In this document: positions 9,116 to 19,649 of the stretch, piece by piece
Numbering within the stretch: position 1 is the stretch's first letter
Layout: each line of letters begins with the position of its first letter
NCBI RefSeq assembly: GCF_001858025.1
Contig: NZ_LZQD01000001.1
Location: forward strand, 1,507,151 to 1,571,150
DNA length: 64,000 bases
Source: Trichormus sp. NMC-1
GTDB taxonomy: Bacteria > Cyanobacteriota > Cyanobacteriia > Cyanobacteriales > Nostocaceae
Reading direction: 5' to 3'
The notes under the pieces: generated by a model
Told to the model about the DNA's origin: nothing
The model's database searches: none
The model's input: only the letters and a program-made list of their open reading frames with translations
Translations under genes and position numbers: made by a program

Positions 9116-9187
9116 ATCTTTACCGCCTTCAAGAAACCTGCAACTTCCAAAGTATTTAAGCTATTGTCTGCCTCTAGCCGCATCCTA

Positions 9188-9844
9188 CTAGCTGTTAGTC
9201 CCAAAAATGCGATCGCCTGCATCTCCCAATCCTGGTACGATATACCCTTTCTCATTCACTAGTTCATCAATAGTAGCGCTGTAAACGGTTAAGCCAGGAT
9301 AAGCACCACTTAATTGTCGCAAAGCTGGTGGTGCAGCTACCACACATACAATCCGCGTCAATGCTGGATCAACTCCTCTCTGTGTTAATTCTGCCATTGC
9401 CGTCATTATAGACGCTCCCGTTGCCAACATGGGATCGGTAATTAACACCCTTGTTTCGGGGTCGAATTTCTCTGGCAATTTATTCAGATAACAAGAAACT
9501 TCTAGTGTTTCCTCATTTCGCACCAAACCCAAATGGTAAATTTTTGCCAAAGGCAGTAACGTCTGCGCTCCCTCCAGTAAGCCTAACCCAGCCCGGAGAA
9601 TCGGCACAACAGCCACAGGTACTAAAGGATCAATTAAAGTTGCTGGACAAGGAGCCAACGGACTCTCCACAGTTGTTTCTAGCGTCGGTAACCAATCTCG
9701 CGCCGCTTCATAAGTTAGCCATCTTCCTAACTCAGTAATCGCAGAACGAAATAATACTGAAGGCGTAGCCGCATCACGGGCAACTGCCAGCCAGTGCTTG
9801 ATTAAAGGATGGGGTGGGACATAAACAAGCAATTGTTGCGTCAT
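9188..9844 (-). CDS. upp: Uracil phosphoribosyltransferase
   Basis: Salvage enzyme that makes UMP from uracil and PRPP, cytosolic, about 218 residues. The PRPP-binding signature VLITDPMLATGASIMTAM is near residue 125-142. The family's uracil-binding C-terminal segment is GLGDAGDRIFGTNS. A Met eight codons upstream is possible (9868), but MTQQLLVYVPPHPLIKHWL matches how the family begins, so 9844 is chosen. The gene stands alone; a strong promoter and putative small RNA lie behind it on the other strand. Confidence 0.93.
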   Translation of the reverse strand: MTQQLLVYVPPHPLIKHWLAVARDAATPSVLFRSAITELGRWLTYEAARDWLPTLETTVESPLAPCPATLIDPLVPVAVVPILRAGLGLLEGAQTLLPLAKIYHLGLVRNEETLEVSCYLNKLPEKFDPETRVLITDPMLATGASIMTAMAELTQRGVDPALTRIVCVVAAPPALRQLSGAYPGLTVYSATIDELVNEKGYIVPGLGDAGDRIFGTNS

Positions 9845-9934
9845 AGCCAGAAATAGGCAGCCTGTCATTATATAGGAACTGAAACATCATCATCATACTC
9901 TTTACCGTGTGTGGCTGATCCCAAATTAGGATTG

Positions 9935-9988
9935 GCAATAGCCAAGTTTCTTCATGCCCTACCTATCTATACCTATCTATTGAGATAA
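9935..9988 (+). repeat. 54-bp exact duplicate of 7213-7266
   Basis: Starts GCAATAGCCAAGTTTC and contains an internal direct repeat of ACCTATCTAT. The flanks differ on both sides, and both copies lie upstream of plus-strand genes. Confidence 0.9.
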
Positions 9989-10002
9989 TTTTTCATTAAT
10001 AG

Positions 10003-10032
10003 TTGACATATATTCTCAATCAAGGCTACACT
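10003..10032 (+). promoter_or_regulatory. Sigma-70-type promoter
   Basis: TTGACA at 10003-10008 and TACACT at 10027-10032 with an 18-bp spacer. The predicted start is near 10039, just ahead of a compact hairpin-terminated transcript. Confidence 0.55.
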
Positions 10033-10038
10033 ATTGGA

Positions 10039-10110
10039 AAGTGTTCTCCTCTCTTTAAAGGATCGGCAGACGGGATAGCCAGCAGCAGCAGGTTTGTCCC
10101 TCTTTTTTTT
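10039..10110 (+). ncRNA. Candidate small RNA ending in an intrinsic terminator
   Basis: Between the promoter and crtH there is a 72-nt stretch with a pyrimidine-rich single-stranded part (TTCTCCTCTCTTTAAAGGA), then a stem GGGATAGCC...GGTTTGTCCC (10072-10100, about 9 pairs including G-T) closed by an AGCAGCAGCA loop, and TCTTTTTTTT at 10101-10110. Promoter, short body and perfect terminator fit a small regulatory RNA of about 70 nt. The sequence does not match a family I can name. It could instead be an attenuated leader of the carotene isomerase gene 157 bp downstream. Confidence 0.45.
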
Positions 10111-10266
10111 GATTATTTTTAGGCAGTAAAATTTTTATTGCGTATTATCTAATAAGCGGATTCCTTTGTTATAAGCTACATCATAGCCCCCTCATCGCTT
10201 GCTCTTAGGGGGTTGGGGGTGGGGTTCTTGTAACTCATGACACTGAGAAGTGCTGTATTACGAATT

Positions 10267-11766
10267 ATGAATTACGAATTATTTGATGTTATTGTCATTG
10301 GTGCTGGTATTGGGGGTTTAGTAACAGCCACCCAGTTAGCCTCCAAAGGAGCAAAAGTCTTAGTCCTAGAAAGTTATCTGATACCTGGTGGTAGCGCTGG
10401 CTATTTTCAACGTCAAGAATACACATTTGATGTGGGCGCATCAATGATTTTTGGTTTGGGAGATAAAGGTACAACTAACCTACTTACCCGCGCCTTAGCA
10501 GCTGTGAATGTCAGCATAGAATCAATAGCAGATCCTGTGCAGATTCATTATCATCTACCTAACGGGTTAGATATTAAAGTTGATAAAAATTATGAAAAAT
10601 TTTTGCAAAATCTGACTGCTTATTTTCCTCATGAAGAAAAAGGAATTCGTGGTTTCTATAAGGAATGTCAAAAAGTCTTTAATTACCTAAATAGCTTTGA
10701 ATTGCTTTCATTAGAAGAACCAGGTTATCTACTGCGGGTATTTTTCCAACAGCCTTTAGCTTGTCTGGGCTTGGCTAAGTATTTACCCCGAAATGTCGGA
10801 GATATTGCCAAACGCTACATTAAAGATCCGCTGTTATTGAAATTTATTGATATTGAGTGTTATTGCTGGTCAGTAGTTCCAGCCGCAATGACACCTATGA
10901 TTAATGCAGGAATGGTTTTTTCTGACAGGCACTATGGTGGAGTGAACTATCCTCAAGGTGGAGTAGGAAAAATTGCCCAAAAATTGGTTGAAGGTTTAGA
11001 AAAATCTGGAGGTAAAATTCAATACCAAGCCAGAGTGACAAAAATCCTGACTGAACAGGGAAAAGCTGTAGGTGTCCAATTAGCTAATGGTAAAGTTTAT
11101 CATGCTAAAAAAATAGTATCTAATACTACGCGCTGGGACACTTTTGAAAAACTACTGCCCGCAGATAAAATGCCAAATAATGAGAAAAGTTGGCAACAAA
11201 GATATCAAAAATCTCCAAGTTTTTTAAGTTTGCATATAGGGGTAAAAGCGTCTGTTTTACCTGCCAGAACCGAGTGTCATCATATTTTGCTGGAAAATTG
11301 GGAGAAAATGGAGTTAGCGGGAGGGACTATTTTCGTTTCTATTCCCACCTTGCTTGATCCAAATTTAGCGCCAAGAGGATACCACATTATCCATGCTTTT
11401 ACACCACACTGGATTGCCGATTGGCAGGGACTCTCACCAAGTGAGTATGAAGAAAAGAAAGAACAAGCAGCAGGAGCAATTATTGAACGACTAGAAAAGA
11501 TTTTTCCCGGATTAGATGCTGGATTAGATTATTTAGAAGTAGGAACACCGCTGACTCATCGTCGCTTTTTAGGCCGCACAGATGGTACTTATGGCCCCAT
11601 ACCTAAACGTAAATTGTGGGGGTTGTTGGGAATGCCTTTTAATCGTACCGCTATTCCTGGTCTGTATTGTGTGGGGGATAGCACCTTTCCTGGACAGGGT
11701 TTAAATGCAGTGGCTTTTTCTGGGTTTGCTTGCGCTCATCGCATTGCTGTTGATTTGGGTCTGTAA
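10267..11766 (+). CDS. crtH: Prolycopene/carotene isomerase (CrtISO, CrtH)
   Basis: FAD-dependent isomerase that converts poly-cis lycopene to all-trans lycopene in carotenoid synthesis, membrane-associated, about 499 residues. The N-terminal dinucleotide fold reads [19 protein letters not shown], followed by PGGSAGYF and a family-typical [10 protein letters not shown]. The C-terminal FAD segment is [22 protein letters not shown]. An upstream ATG at 10237 adds ten residues ([10 protein letters not shown]) from repeat-like sequence, so 10267 is preferred. The segment [20 protein letters not shown] is very close to cyanobacterial CrtISO, which separates it from CrtI/CrtD desaturases. Confidence 0.9.
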   Translation: MNYELFDVIVIGAGIGGLVTATQLASKGAKVLVLESYLIPGGSAGYFQRQEYTFDVGASMIFGLGDKGTTNLLTRALAAVNVSIESIADPVQIHYHLPNGLDIKVDKNYEKFLQNLTAYFPHEEKGIRGFYKECQKVFNYLNSFELLSLEEPGYLLRVFFQQPLACLGLAKYLPRNVGDIAKRYIKDPLLLKFIDIECYCWSVVPAAMTPMINAGMVFSDRHYGGVNYPQGGVGKIAQKLVEGLEKSGGKIQYQARVTKILTEQGKAVGVQLANGKVYHAKKIVSNTTRWDTFEKLLPADKMPNNEKSWQQRYQKSPSFLSLHIGVKASVLPARTECHHILLENWEKMELAGGTIFVSIPTLLDPNLAPRGYHIIHAFTPHWIADWQGLSPSEYEEKKEQAAGAIIERLEKIFPGLDAGLDYLEVGTPLTHRRFLGRTDGTYGPIPKRKLWGLLGMPFNRTAIPGLYCVGDSTFPGQGLNAVAFSGFACAHRIAVDLGL

Positions 11767-11845
11767 TCAAAATATAGCAAATATTTGATTTTTGAAATAT
11801 ACGTAGGGTGGACATTGCCAGCCCTACTCTATTACAAATTACGAA

Positions 11846-13048
11846 TTACGTATCCCTAGCGGGACCGAAGGAAATATTACGAATTATTTTAACTTTACTA
11901 GCTGCCTTTGTGGCTTTTTCCCTCGCTTCTTTTTCATCAACACCTTTTGCTAAAGCCACGCCCATACGTCGATAAGGATGAGCAGAGGGTTTACCAAATA
12001 GTTTAATATCTACATCTTTTTCTGCTAAAGCATCAGCCACACCAGTAAAAGCAATAGAATCAGATTTTTCGGAAGCTAAAATTACTGCACTTGCCGAAAA
12101 TCCTAACTGCTCAATGTGGGGAATTGGTAAACCTAAAATTGCCCGCAGATGTAATTCAAATTCATTCAAATTTTGGGAAATTAATGTCACCATACCTGTA
12201 TCATGGGGTCTGGGGGAAAGTTCAGAAAAAATTACTTCATCTTTAGTGATAAAAAATTCAACACCAAAAATTCCTGCACCTCCCAAAGCATCAGTAACTT
12301 TTTTAGCGATTTCTTGAGATGCTAATATTTTATCTTCAGAAATATTTGCTGGTTGCCAAGATTCTTGATAATCCCCTCTTTCTTGGCGGTGTCCAATGGG
12401 AGAACAGAAAATTGTCGGTGCTTCCCATTGTTTAATTGTTAGTAAAGTAATCTCAATTTCAAAGTTGATAAATTCTTCGACAATCACTTTTTGGCTGTCA
12501 CCACGAGAATTATAAATAGCATAATTCCAAGCTTTCTCAACTTCTGTTTGATCCTGTACTACAGATTGACCTTTTCCAGATGATGACATCACAGGTTTGA
12601 CAACATTGGGAAAGCCAATTTCTTCAGAAATAGCAACTAATTCTTCTAAAGTTACGGCATAACCATATTTAGCAGTTCTAATTCCTAGTTTTTGATGTGC
12701 CAATTCCCTAATTCGATCACGATTCATTGTGTAATTAGTTGCCGCTGCTGTAGGAATAACCGTAATTCCTCTTTGCTCAAATTCCTGTAATTTTTCAGTT
12801 CTAATTGCTTCGATTTCGGGAATAATAAAATCCGGCTGATGTTTACTAACCACCGCTTCTAAATCATCCGCATTGAGCATAGAAATAACTTCTGCACAGT
12901 CTGCAACTTGCATAGCAGGAGCATTTGCATAACGGTCAACTGCAATTACATAATTACCCAAGCGTTGAGCAGCAATTACAAATTCTTTGCCTAGTTCTCC
13001 TGAACCTAGCAGCATCAATTTTTGGGGAAGCTTTAGTGAAGGTGTCAT
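11846..13048 (-). CDS. purT: Formate-dependent phosphoribosylglycinamide formyltransferase
   Basis: ATP-grasp enzyme of purine synthesis that formylates GAR using formate and ATP, about 400 residues. The N-terminal fold begins KLMLLGSGELGKEFVIAAQRLG. The ATP-grasp core includes VVKPVMSSSGKGQSVV and VEEFINFEIEITLLTI, and the metal-binding part has SELSPRPHDTGMVTL. The frame runs 27 codons further upstream, but that extension looks like translated spacer; MTPSLKLPQKLMLLG is the natural start. The C-terminus ends in repeat-like sequence (the GACT of FGPARDT). It is convergent with crtH. Confidence 0.93.
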   Translation of the reverse strand: MTPSLKLPQKLMLLGSGELGKEFVIAAQRLGNYVIAVDRYANAPAMQVADCAEVISMLNADDLEAVVSKHQPDFIIPEIEAIRTEKLQEFEQRGITVIPTAAATNYTMNRDRIRELAHQKLGIRTAKYGYAVTLEELVAISEEIGFPNVVKPVMSSSGKGQSVVQDQTEVEKAWNYAIYNSRGDSQKVIVEEFINFEIEITLLTIKQWEAPTIFCSPIGHRQERGDYQESWQPANISEDKILASQEIAKKVTDALGGAGIFGVEFFITKDEVIFSELSPRPHDTGMVTLISQNLNEFELHLRAILGLPIPHIEQLGFSASAVILASEKSDSIAFTGVADALAEKDVDIKLFGKPSAHPYRRMGVALAKGVDEKEAREKATKAASKVKIIRNISFGPARDT

Positions 13049-13140
13049 GAATTTCTCTGTGTGATTTCCATCTATAATCTTAATTATCATTATTTGATAG
13101 TACAGCAGTCTTATTTGATTAGCAAACACCTAGAGACTCA

Positions 13141-13171
13141 GATCCCCGACTTCTTCAAGAAGTCGGGGATC
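13141..13171. terminator. Perfect 31-nt palindrome, possible bidirectional terminator
   Basis: GATCCCCGACTTCTT followed by its exact complement around a single central base. It lies between purT and the ABC exporter operon. It lacks a long T-run, so it may be a dispersed palindromic repeat rather than a true terminator. Confidence 0.4.
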
Positions 13172-13307
13172 TTGATCTTTATTTTCATTGTTCATAACTC
13201 GTTTAGGATTGCTATATGTTAGCTTTTTTATTACAAATTATAACCGCCGATAAACACTTGTACCGACGTTTATAATTTGCTAATATTTGATTTTTAATCT
13301 TGCATCA

Positions 13308-15128
13308 TTACCTTCCTGCTAATAATGCTTTTGTCGCTGACTCACCTAACACTCTAACTTTTCTTGTTAATTGGAAGTTTAACAACGCTAGAACGGTAAA
13401 ATCAGCTAGTAATGCCATGAAAATTGTTCCTGTTCCAGCGTATTCTATAGCTGACCAAGGAAAGGTAGAAAACAGCCACAGAGTAGGACTATCGGAAGCA
13501 TATATACTTAGAGATTGGAGAATTATAGGTGGTAAAAACATCACCACAGCTACAGTACCAATTGCCCAAATATGACGCTTGGAATTTTTCATCAACAACA
13601 TTAATTGAGCAATGGTAGCGCAAATCATCATTAAACTAATAGACAAAGCTAAAGCTAATAATGCTTTAAGTTTTCCAAAATCGCTATTGTTAAAATCTTC
13701 CGGTGCGAGTGAAATCCAAACTATTAAAGGTATGGCAGCAATGGCTAAATTAATTGCTATTGCCATTATTGCCGGGCTTTTTTCACCAGAAAACAAATCT
13801 TGCCATAAAGATTCGTTTTTATGATCTTGGTGTCGATATCTTGCCCAATCTTGTACAGTTTGGCGATGAGGTGAAAGAATGGCAATGAAAACTACAACTA
13901 TTGCTAGATTGAGAAATGCCACTAAACCGATAAAATCTCTATCTCGGTTACTTGTAATGTCTTGCATGGATAACCCTACAAACATTAACTGAGAAAAAGC
14001 AATAAACAAATAACTTTGTCCCTTGCTTAAGATAGTAGTATTTGGGTTTCTAAAGCAACGTTTCATTGCTTGCCAAATACCGTAAGTGCAAATTCCGTAA
14101 TTGAGTAAATGAATGCCAACTAAGCTAACTACATTTTCACCTATTGGAAAATAGAAAAATTGTAGGTTTTCTAGGAGTGGAATTCCCTTGAAACGGAATA
14201 AATTAGGAAACAAATAATTGGTAATATCCCAAGGGCTGAAAAATCTTAACCAAGCAAGAGGATTATTGATATCTCTGTAAGATGATGCTATCCCCATTGT
14301 CATAAATAAGAACAGGAGAACTGCACCGCTACCTAACCAAGGTTGAAAGCTGCTAAACCAGCGACTAACTAACCCAAACAAGAGTGCAGCACTGTAAAAG
14401 AAAATGCCACTACCAGCAAGAATGGCATAGTAACTGAAAATATAACTTGAGGCAATCTGAGCAGAATGTCCAGCCCAGAAGTGTAGAGGAATTGCTGTCA
14501 GAATAAACAGATAAATTAAACTTGGAACTCCTAGCATTTTTCCAGTCAAAATACTTGTTTCTGACTGCGGACTAAGGCGAATAAAGTTCAGTGTACCACG
14601 TTGTTCTTCTTTGGCTAAGTCGTTAATGAGTAGATAGGTTCCAGCGACTAATAAGGTAAAAACAAAAATCACACTAAATGTTAGAAAGAAGTATTCCCAA
14701 TGATCTCTCCACCACAATTGCCAGTCAATTTGATCTGGAGGACAAAAATTCTTAGATAATTGACTGTGCAAGTTATTTAGCTCTGTTTGAACTTTCTGAA
14801 TCTGTGTTTCTAATTTGGGAATTATGCTATTGTCTGATAGTGTGATTTGTCGATAGTTATCTATTTTTTGTTGAAGTAAGTTTTGTTGATTATAAAGTTG
14901 TTGTTCTTGGTTTTGATATCCTTGTCTCAAAGTACAATAATTCTCCCTGAGAGAGTATTTATCATCGGGGATTTCTCGTAACTGAAACAAAAAAACTACT
15001 AATTGCAATAGTAAAGATGAGGCAACAGTGATGATCACATTAAAAGGCTTTAGTCGTCCTTTCAGTTCTCGGAATAGTTGCGGATTCCATTCACCAACTC
15101 TGTCTATGAAATTTAGTAACATAATCAA
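13308..15128 (-). CDS. ABC-2-type transporter permease, 606 aa
   Basis: Membrane partner of the ATPase encoded just upstream. One membrane helix near residues 31-50 is followed by a large loop with Gln-rich coiled coil (about residues 70-135, many QNQEQQLYNQQ-type stretches). Then come about ten more hydrophobic segments from residue 150 on, grouped in two halves. The motif EEQRGTLNFIRLSPQSETSILTGK near 170-195 is the cytoplasmic coupling helix region typical of ABC-2 permeases. The substrate is unknown. The gap to the ATPase gene is 30 bp, so the two form an operon. Confidence 0.8.
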   Translation of the reverse strand: MIMLLNFIDRVGEWNPQLFRELKGRLKPFNVIITVASSLLLQLVVFLFQLREIPDDKYSLRENYCTLRQGYQNQEQQLYNQQNLLQQKIDNYRQITLSDNSIIPKLETQIQKVQTELNNLHSQLSKNFCPPDQIDWQLWWRDHWEYFFLTFSVIFVFTLLVAGTYLLINDLAKEEQRGTLNFIRLSPQSETSILTGKMLGVPSLIYLFILTAIPLHFWAGHSAQIASSYIFSYYAILAGSGIFFYSAALLFGLVSRWFSSFQPWLGSGAVLLFLFMTMGIASSYRDINNPLAWLRFFSPWDITNYLFPNLFRFKGIPLLENLQFFYFPIGENVVSLVGIHLLNYGICTYGIWQAMKRCFRNPNTTILSKGQSYLFIAFSQLMFVGLSMQDITSNRDRDFIGLVAFLNLAIVVVFIAILSPHRQTVQDWARYRHQDHKNESLWQDLFSGEKSPAIMAIAINLAIAAIPLIVWISLAPEDFNNSDFGKLKALLALALSISLMMICATIAQLMLLMKNSKRHIWAIGTVAVVMFLPPIILQSLSIYASDSPTLWLFSTFPWSAIEYAGTGTIFMALLADFTVLALLNFQLTRKVRVLGESATKALLAGR

Positions 15129-15158
15129 AATCTCTAAGCATTGTGAATTTTGAATTGC

Positions 15159-16109
15159 CTATGATGCTTGTTTATGACCTAATTTAAGGAAAATAGTTTC
15201 TAGGTCTTCTTGAGTGCAGTGAAAATCAGTTAAGGGAATGCCTGTACTCACAAGCGATCGCAATAAATCAGCGCAATCTTCTTCTTTACCAGAAAAATTC
15301 ACCCGCACACTATTTTTGCTAGGTATCACCTCCCACTCTTCCACCAAAGGATGATTTTTGAGTTCACGCACCAATATATCTATGTTGCCCAAAGTTGAGA
15401 CTAAAATCTGCTGTCGAGCCAGACGTTGATAAAGTTGTTGCAGTGAGGCACTTTCTACTAGAAAGCCTAGTTCCATGATGCCCACGGAGGTACACAACTC
15501 AGCCAAGTCGCTAAGAACATGGGAAGAAATTAAGATTGTCATTCCCGCTTCTCGCAAAGCTTTGATAATTTCCCGAAACTGCATTCTCGCAATGGGATCA
15601 AGTCCAGAAACAGGCTCATCTAGCAGTAATAAAATCGGTTCGTGAATAATAGTGCGGGCTAAACTTAAGCGCTGCTTCATCCCCCGTGAGAGGGTAGAAA
15701 TCAGGCTGTGACGTTTATTGCCGAGTTGGATAAGTTCTAAAACTTCGTGTAAGCGTTGTGTGCGTCGCGGTTCTCGCAAACGATACAAACGGGCAAAATA
15801 ATCTAGGTAGTCCCAAACTGTCAAATCATCATAGAGTGGATAATCATCGGGTAAGTAACCCAGGTGACGCTTGAGGGTGGGATTGCTGTGGTCTCGCAAT
15901 AAGCGATTGCCATTAATATAAATCTCACCTGTAGTCGGTTCCTCCGCAGCAGCTAACATCCGCATCAGAGTTGTTTTACCCGCGCCATTGGGGCCAATTA
16001 ATCCGTAAACTTCTCCCATCTGGATTTCTAAGTCAACGTCGTTCACAGCAATGTGCCGTTCAAATTGCTTAGTGAGTCCACGGGTGCTAATTGCTAATTC
16101 TTTTGCCAT
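15159..16109 (-). CDS. ABC transporter ATP-binding protein
   Basis: 316-residue nucleotide-binding subunit of an ABC-2-type exporter. Walker A GPNGAGKTTLMR is near residue 38, signature LSRGMKQRLSLART near 140, Walker B ILLLLDEPVSGLDP near 160, and the switch His in LISSHVLSDL near 193. The C-terminal about 90 residues form the accessory domain found in CcmA/NatA-type ATPases. It is the first gene of a two-gene operon with the 606-aa permease. Its role in export or in envelope or filament assembly cannot be narrowed down. Confidence 0.9.
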   Translation of the reverse strand: MAKELAISTRGLTKQFERHIAVNDVDLEIQMGEVYGLIGPNGAGKTTLMRMLAAAEEPTTGEIYINGNRLLRDHSNPTLKRHLGYLPDDYPLYDDLTVWDYLDYFARLYRLREPRRTQRLHEVLELIQLGNKRHSLISTLSRGMKQRLSLARTIIHEPILLLLDEPVSGLDPIARMQFREIIKALREAGMTILISSHVLSDLAELCTSVGIMELGFLVESASLQQLYQRLARQQILVSTLGNIDILVRELKNHPLVEEWEVIPSKNSVRVNFSGKEEDCADLLRSLVSTGIPLTDFHCTQEDLETIFLKLGHKQAS

Positions 16110-16359
16110 AGCTGCTGAAATGCGGCTTGTGATTATCAGTTAAGCTAACCTTTTTCTACAGCGGTTGTCACTCTTGTTTCGGAAATGGAAACAGATTTTA
16201 TCTTCTGTGCTGTCGCGAAAACTGGTGCAAATCAGTTGGCCAATTGAAAAAAATACCACCCCTTCATTTGTTAAAGAGGTGGATTCTCACAGCATTAATT
16301 TAATTTATTTTGCTTTGCGTCAGTGTTATAAAGTCTGGACAATGGGATGCGATGTCAAA

Positions 16360-17589
16360 TTAGGCAATTACACGGAAATTCGCGTCGGTAAGAGCTAGTC
16401 CTGTAGATAACTTAGCGAATTGTGTCTGAGCGCCGCCACCATTTCCATCTGCGTCAAAGAATAGTCCGCCTGTAGCGCTGTTATAGATAAATCGCTGATC
16501 GCCGGTTGTCGCAGCTGAACCTATGGTAAATTGACCAGGATCGAATGAACCTGCGGTTAAACCACCGCCGAAACCAGCAGCGGATACTTGAATCAAGTCG
16601 TTACAAAAGCAGAAGTCAGTAATGGTATCAACGCCTTCACCGAGATTATTGAAGCCAAAAATATCAGAGCCAACACCACCAGTCAAGCGATCGTTACCAG
16701 CACCACCATAGAGGGTGTCGTTGCCCTCGTTACCTTCAAGGGTGTCATTACCAGCCTCACCAAAGAGGATATTATCGGCACTATTGCCTTTAATGATATT
16801 GTTCAGCGCGTTACCAGTACCATTAATGCTATCTGTGGCAGTGAGGACAAGGTATTCAAAATTATCACTTAAAGTCCAACTCACAGAAGACCTGACGGTA
16901 TCAATACCGCCAGCATCTCCACCAGAGCCATTATCCTCACTGACAACATCGCCAAGGCTATCAACGATATAAGTATCGTCACCTGCGCCACCATAGAGTG
17001 TGTCGTTGCCTGTGCCACCATTTAAGACATCGCGTCCATCACCACCGTAGAGGGTATCGTTGCCAGCGCCACCTTCAAGGGTATCGTTACCAGCCCCACC
17101 ATCGAGCGTATTATCGGCACTATTGCCTTTGATAATATTGTTCAATTCATTGCCAGTACCATTAAGGGCATCTGTGCCGAGGAGGACAAGGTTTTCCAAA
17201 TAATTACCTAAAGCCCAATTCACAGAAGACCTGACTGTATCAAAACCGCCAGCGTCGCCACCAGAGCCATTATCCTCACTGACAACATCTCCAAGGCTAT
17301 CAACGTAGTAAATATCTCTACCTGCTCCACCATAAAGGCTATCGTTGCCTGTGCCACCTTTTAGGGTATCGTTGCCCTCACCGGCATAGATTGTGTCGTT
17401 GCCATCATCACCATAGATTATGTCGTCGTCATTGCCACCGAATAGCACGTCGTTGCCAGGGCCACCTTTTATGGTGTCACGACCCTCACGACCATCTAGG
17501 TTGTCGTCTCCCTCTCCACCGAGGAATTGATCATCATCATTTGTTCCAACCAAAATATCTTGATTGTTAGTGCCAACGTAACGTGCCAT
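16360..17589 (-). CDS. RTX (hemolysin-type) calcium-binding repeat protein
   Basis: 409 residues composed largely of GGxGxDxLx nonapeptides, which fold into a calcium-stabilised beta roll. It has no signal peptide, as expected for type I secretion with a C-terminal signal. Arrays at roughly 10-85, 175-205 and 265-305 alternate with two near-identical 75-residue modules that begin [20 protein letters not shown] and [20 protein letters not shown]. The C-terminal part ([18 protein letters not shown], and [16 protein letters not shown]) is the cap found in cyanobacterial RTX proteins. No catalytic domain is present, so it is probably a surface or S-layer-like protein. No type I secretion gene is adjacent. 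Confidence 0.85.
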   Translation of the reverse strand: MARYVGTNNQDILVGTNDDDQFLGGEGDDNLDGREGRDTIKGGPGNDVLFGGNDDDIIYGDDGNDTIYAGEGNDTLKGGTGNDSLYGGAGRDIYYVDSLGDVVSEDNGSGGDAGGFDTVRSSVNWALGNYLENLVLLGTDALNGTGNELNNIIKGNSADNTLDGGAGNDTLEGGAGNDTLYGGDGRDVLNGGTGNDTLYGGAGDDTYIVDSLGDVVSEDNGSGGDAGGIDTVRSSVSWTLSDNFEYLVLTATDSINGTGNALNNIIKGNSADNILFGEAGNDTLEGNEGNDTLYGGAGNDRLTGGVGSDIFGFNNLGEGVDTITDFCFCNDLIQVSAAGFGGGLTAGSFDPGQFTIGSAATTGDQRFIYNSATGGLFFDADGNGGGAQTQFAKLSTGLALTDANFRVIA

Positions 17590-18469
17590 AATTTTCTCCG
17601 AATTTTAATGAAGCTGTTCGGAAACTTGGTCTTGCTAATTTAAAACTCGAAAAAATACCCAAAATCCCTTTTTGATAGACGAAGGCTGCATCCAATTTGT
17701 CAATTACTAATGTTAATCAAAAATGTTATTGCAACCTGGTATAAGAAATACGTATTGACGTGGATTTGTTTGTAGCTTAATATCGCGCGAACTGCTTTAT
17801 TCCCTGAAATTATATTTAAAGTTCGCTTTATGCCTTGTCTTTCTGAAAGCTTAAAGCAGATTCTTTTATTCACAAAAGCAAGGGTATTTTTCACCTATCA
17901 CTAATGCAATAAATTTTGTTGTTTTGGTGTATTTTATCTTGCTATTTAGCAATACTAAGTTTATTCGTTCAAATATATAGTAATTTATTTTTTGTAATTG
18001 TCTAGATTTAATATCTATTTTTTACATACTCTTCATATTAGATAATATTTGCTTTATTTAATGTTTATCGAGATATAAATAATACATTTTTTATGTATAA
18101 ATATAAGCTTTATAAATATTGATTCACATGATTGAAAAAATACTCATGCTAAAAAAATCACCGCTTTAATGTATTTTTTTTGTATAAAAAATCATCATAT
18201 TATTGGTTTTGAATAATACTTTAAATTACTAAGAGTTAATTTCTGGCTTCGGGTTATTTTGCCGATATATCTCAAATTAGCGCCTAAATTGCGCCATTAC
18301 AAAAATATGTATGGCATTAATTAACACTTCTATTGCCAATGTTCTAATTTGCGTTGGAGTCAATTTAATCACATCATTTATCTGTTCTCCCAAATTTAAA
18401 ACTCCATAGGTACATTTTGCTCGGTATGATAATAAATCTGCCTAAACTTTTACATCATCACAACTAGTT
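17590..18469. other. 880-bp AT-rich intergenic region
   Basis: No convincing gene. A 64-codon minus-strand frame (17700-17894) lacks protein-like composition and a ribosome site. The segment 17930-18230 is very AT-rich. It probably holds the divergent promoters of the RTX gene and leuB. Confidence 0.5.
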
Positions 18470-19558
18470 ATGACTCAAAACTATCGCATTACCCTACTTC
18501 CTGGCGATGGCATTGGCCCCGAAATTATGAATGTCGCGGTGGACGTGTTAAAACTTGTAGGGAAGCGCTTTGATATTGAATTTGAATTCCAAACAGCCCT
18601 AATTGGCGGTGCAGCAATTGACGAAACAGGTGAACCCCTACCCTCAGCTACCTTGGATATGTGTCGCAATAGCGATGCAGTATTACTCGCTGCGATTGGT
18701 GGTTACAAATGGGATTCTCTGCCTTCACATCAGCGTCCTGAAGCGGGTTTATTAGGACTTCGTGCGGGTTTGGAACTATTTGCCAATTTGCGTCCAGCAA
18801 AAATTTTGCCCCAGTTAATTGACGCTTCTACTTTAAAACGAGAAGTAGTCGAAGGTGTAGATATTATGGTGGTGCGTGAACTCACGGGCGGGATTTATTT
18901 CGGTAAACCAAAAGGCATTTTTGCCACTGAAACTGGAGAAAGACGTGGTGTAAATACAATGGTTTACACAGAATCAGAAATTGACCGCATTGGGCGAGTA
19001 GCTTTTGAAACAGCGCGAAAACGGGGCGGAAAACTCTGTTCTGTGGATAAAGCTAATGTGTTAGAAGTATCTCAACTGTGGCGAGAAGGAATAAATAAGC
19101 TGGCTTCAGAATATCCAGATATTGAACTATCTCATTTATATGTAGATAATGCGGCTATGCAGTTAGTACGCGCTCCTAAACAATTCGATACTATCGTTAC
19201 AGGTAATTTGTTTGGTGATATTCTATCTGATGCGGCTGCGATGCTGACTGGTAGTATTGGGATGTTACCTTCTGCGAGTTTGGGAGCTTCTGGCCCTGGT
19301 GTATATGAACCTGTTCACGGTTCCGCTCCAGATATTGCCGGACTTGATAAAGCCAATCCTTTGGCACAAATTTTGAGTGCAGCGATGATGTTACGCTATG
19401 GTTTAAACCAGCCAGAAGCGGCGGACTTGATTGAAAATGGAGTGTTACAAGTTTTACAACAAGGCGATCGCACTGGGGATATCATGTCTGTAGGAATGAA
19501 TCTGTTGGGTTGTCGCGCTATGGGCGATGCCCTGATTCAAATCCTGGAAGCAAAATAA
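18470..19558 (+). CDS. leuB: 3-isopropylmalate dehydrogenase
   Basis: NAD-dependent oxidative decarboxylase of leucine synthesis, cytosolic, 362 residues, the normal length. It starts [19 protein letters not shown]. The substrate-binding Arg and Lys segments are in [16 protein letters not shown] and [15 protein letters not shown], the metal ligands in [22 protein letters not shown], and the NAD-binding loop in [19 protein letters not shown]. The start ATG at 18470 opens directly after an AT-rich leader, and no alternative is better. It is a single gene. Confidence 0.97.
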   Translation: MTQNYRITLLPGDGIGPEIMNVAVDVLKLVGKRFDIEFEFQTALIGGAAIDETGEPLPSATLDMCRNSDAVLLAAIGGYKWDSLPSHQRPEAGLLGLRAGLELFANLRPAKILPQLIDASTLKREVVEGVDIMVVRELTGGIYFGKPKGIFATETGERRGVNTMVYTESEIDRIGRVAFETARKRGGKLCSVDKANVLEVSQLWREGINKLASEYPDIELSHLYVDNAAMQLVRAPKQFDTIVTGNLFGDILSDAAAMLTGSIGMLPSASLGASGPGVYEPVHGSAPDIAGLDKANPLAQILSAAMMLRYGLNQPEAADLIENGVLQVLQQGDRTGDIMSVGMNLLGCRAMGDALIQILEAK

Positions 19559-19649
19559 TTCCCTGATTATGGCTTGAGGATTTTAACATTTTTTGCTAAA
19601 AGTTTCGGATAAACTAGAAGCAAATCTATAAATCACATAAACACCAATA

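Noticed and set aside
13308-16109. Gliding or bacteriocin export role for the ABC-2 operon
   Set aside because: Nothing in the sequence or neighbours identifies the substrate.
16165-16398. Plus-strand frame between the ABC operon and the RTX gene
   Set aside because: Overlaps the RTX gene's 3' end and has no ribosome site or family resemblance.
17700-17894. Small minus-strand frame in the AT-rich gap
   Set aside because: Composition follows the AT-rich background and there is no start signal.
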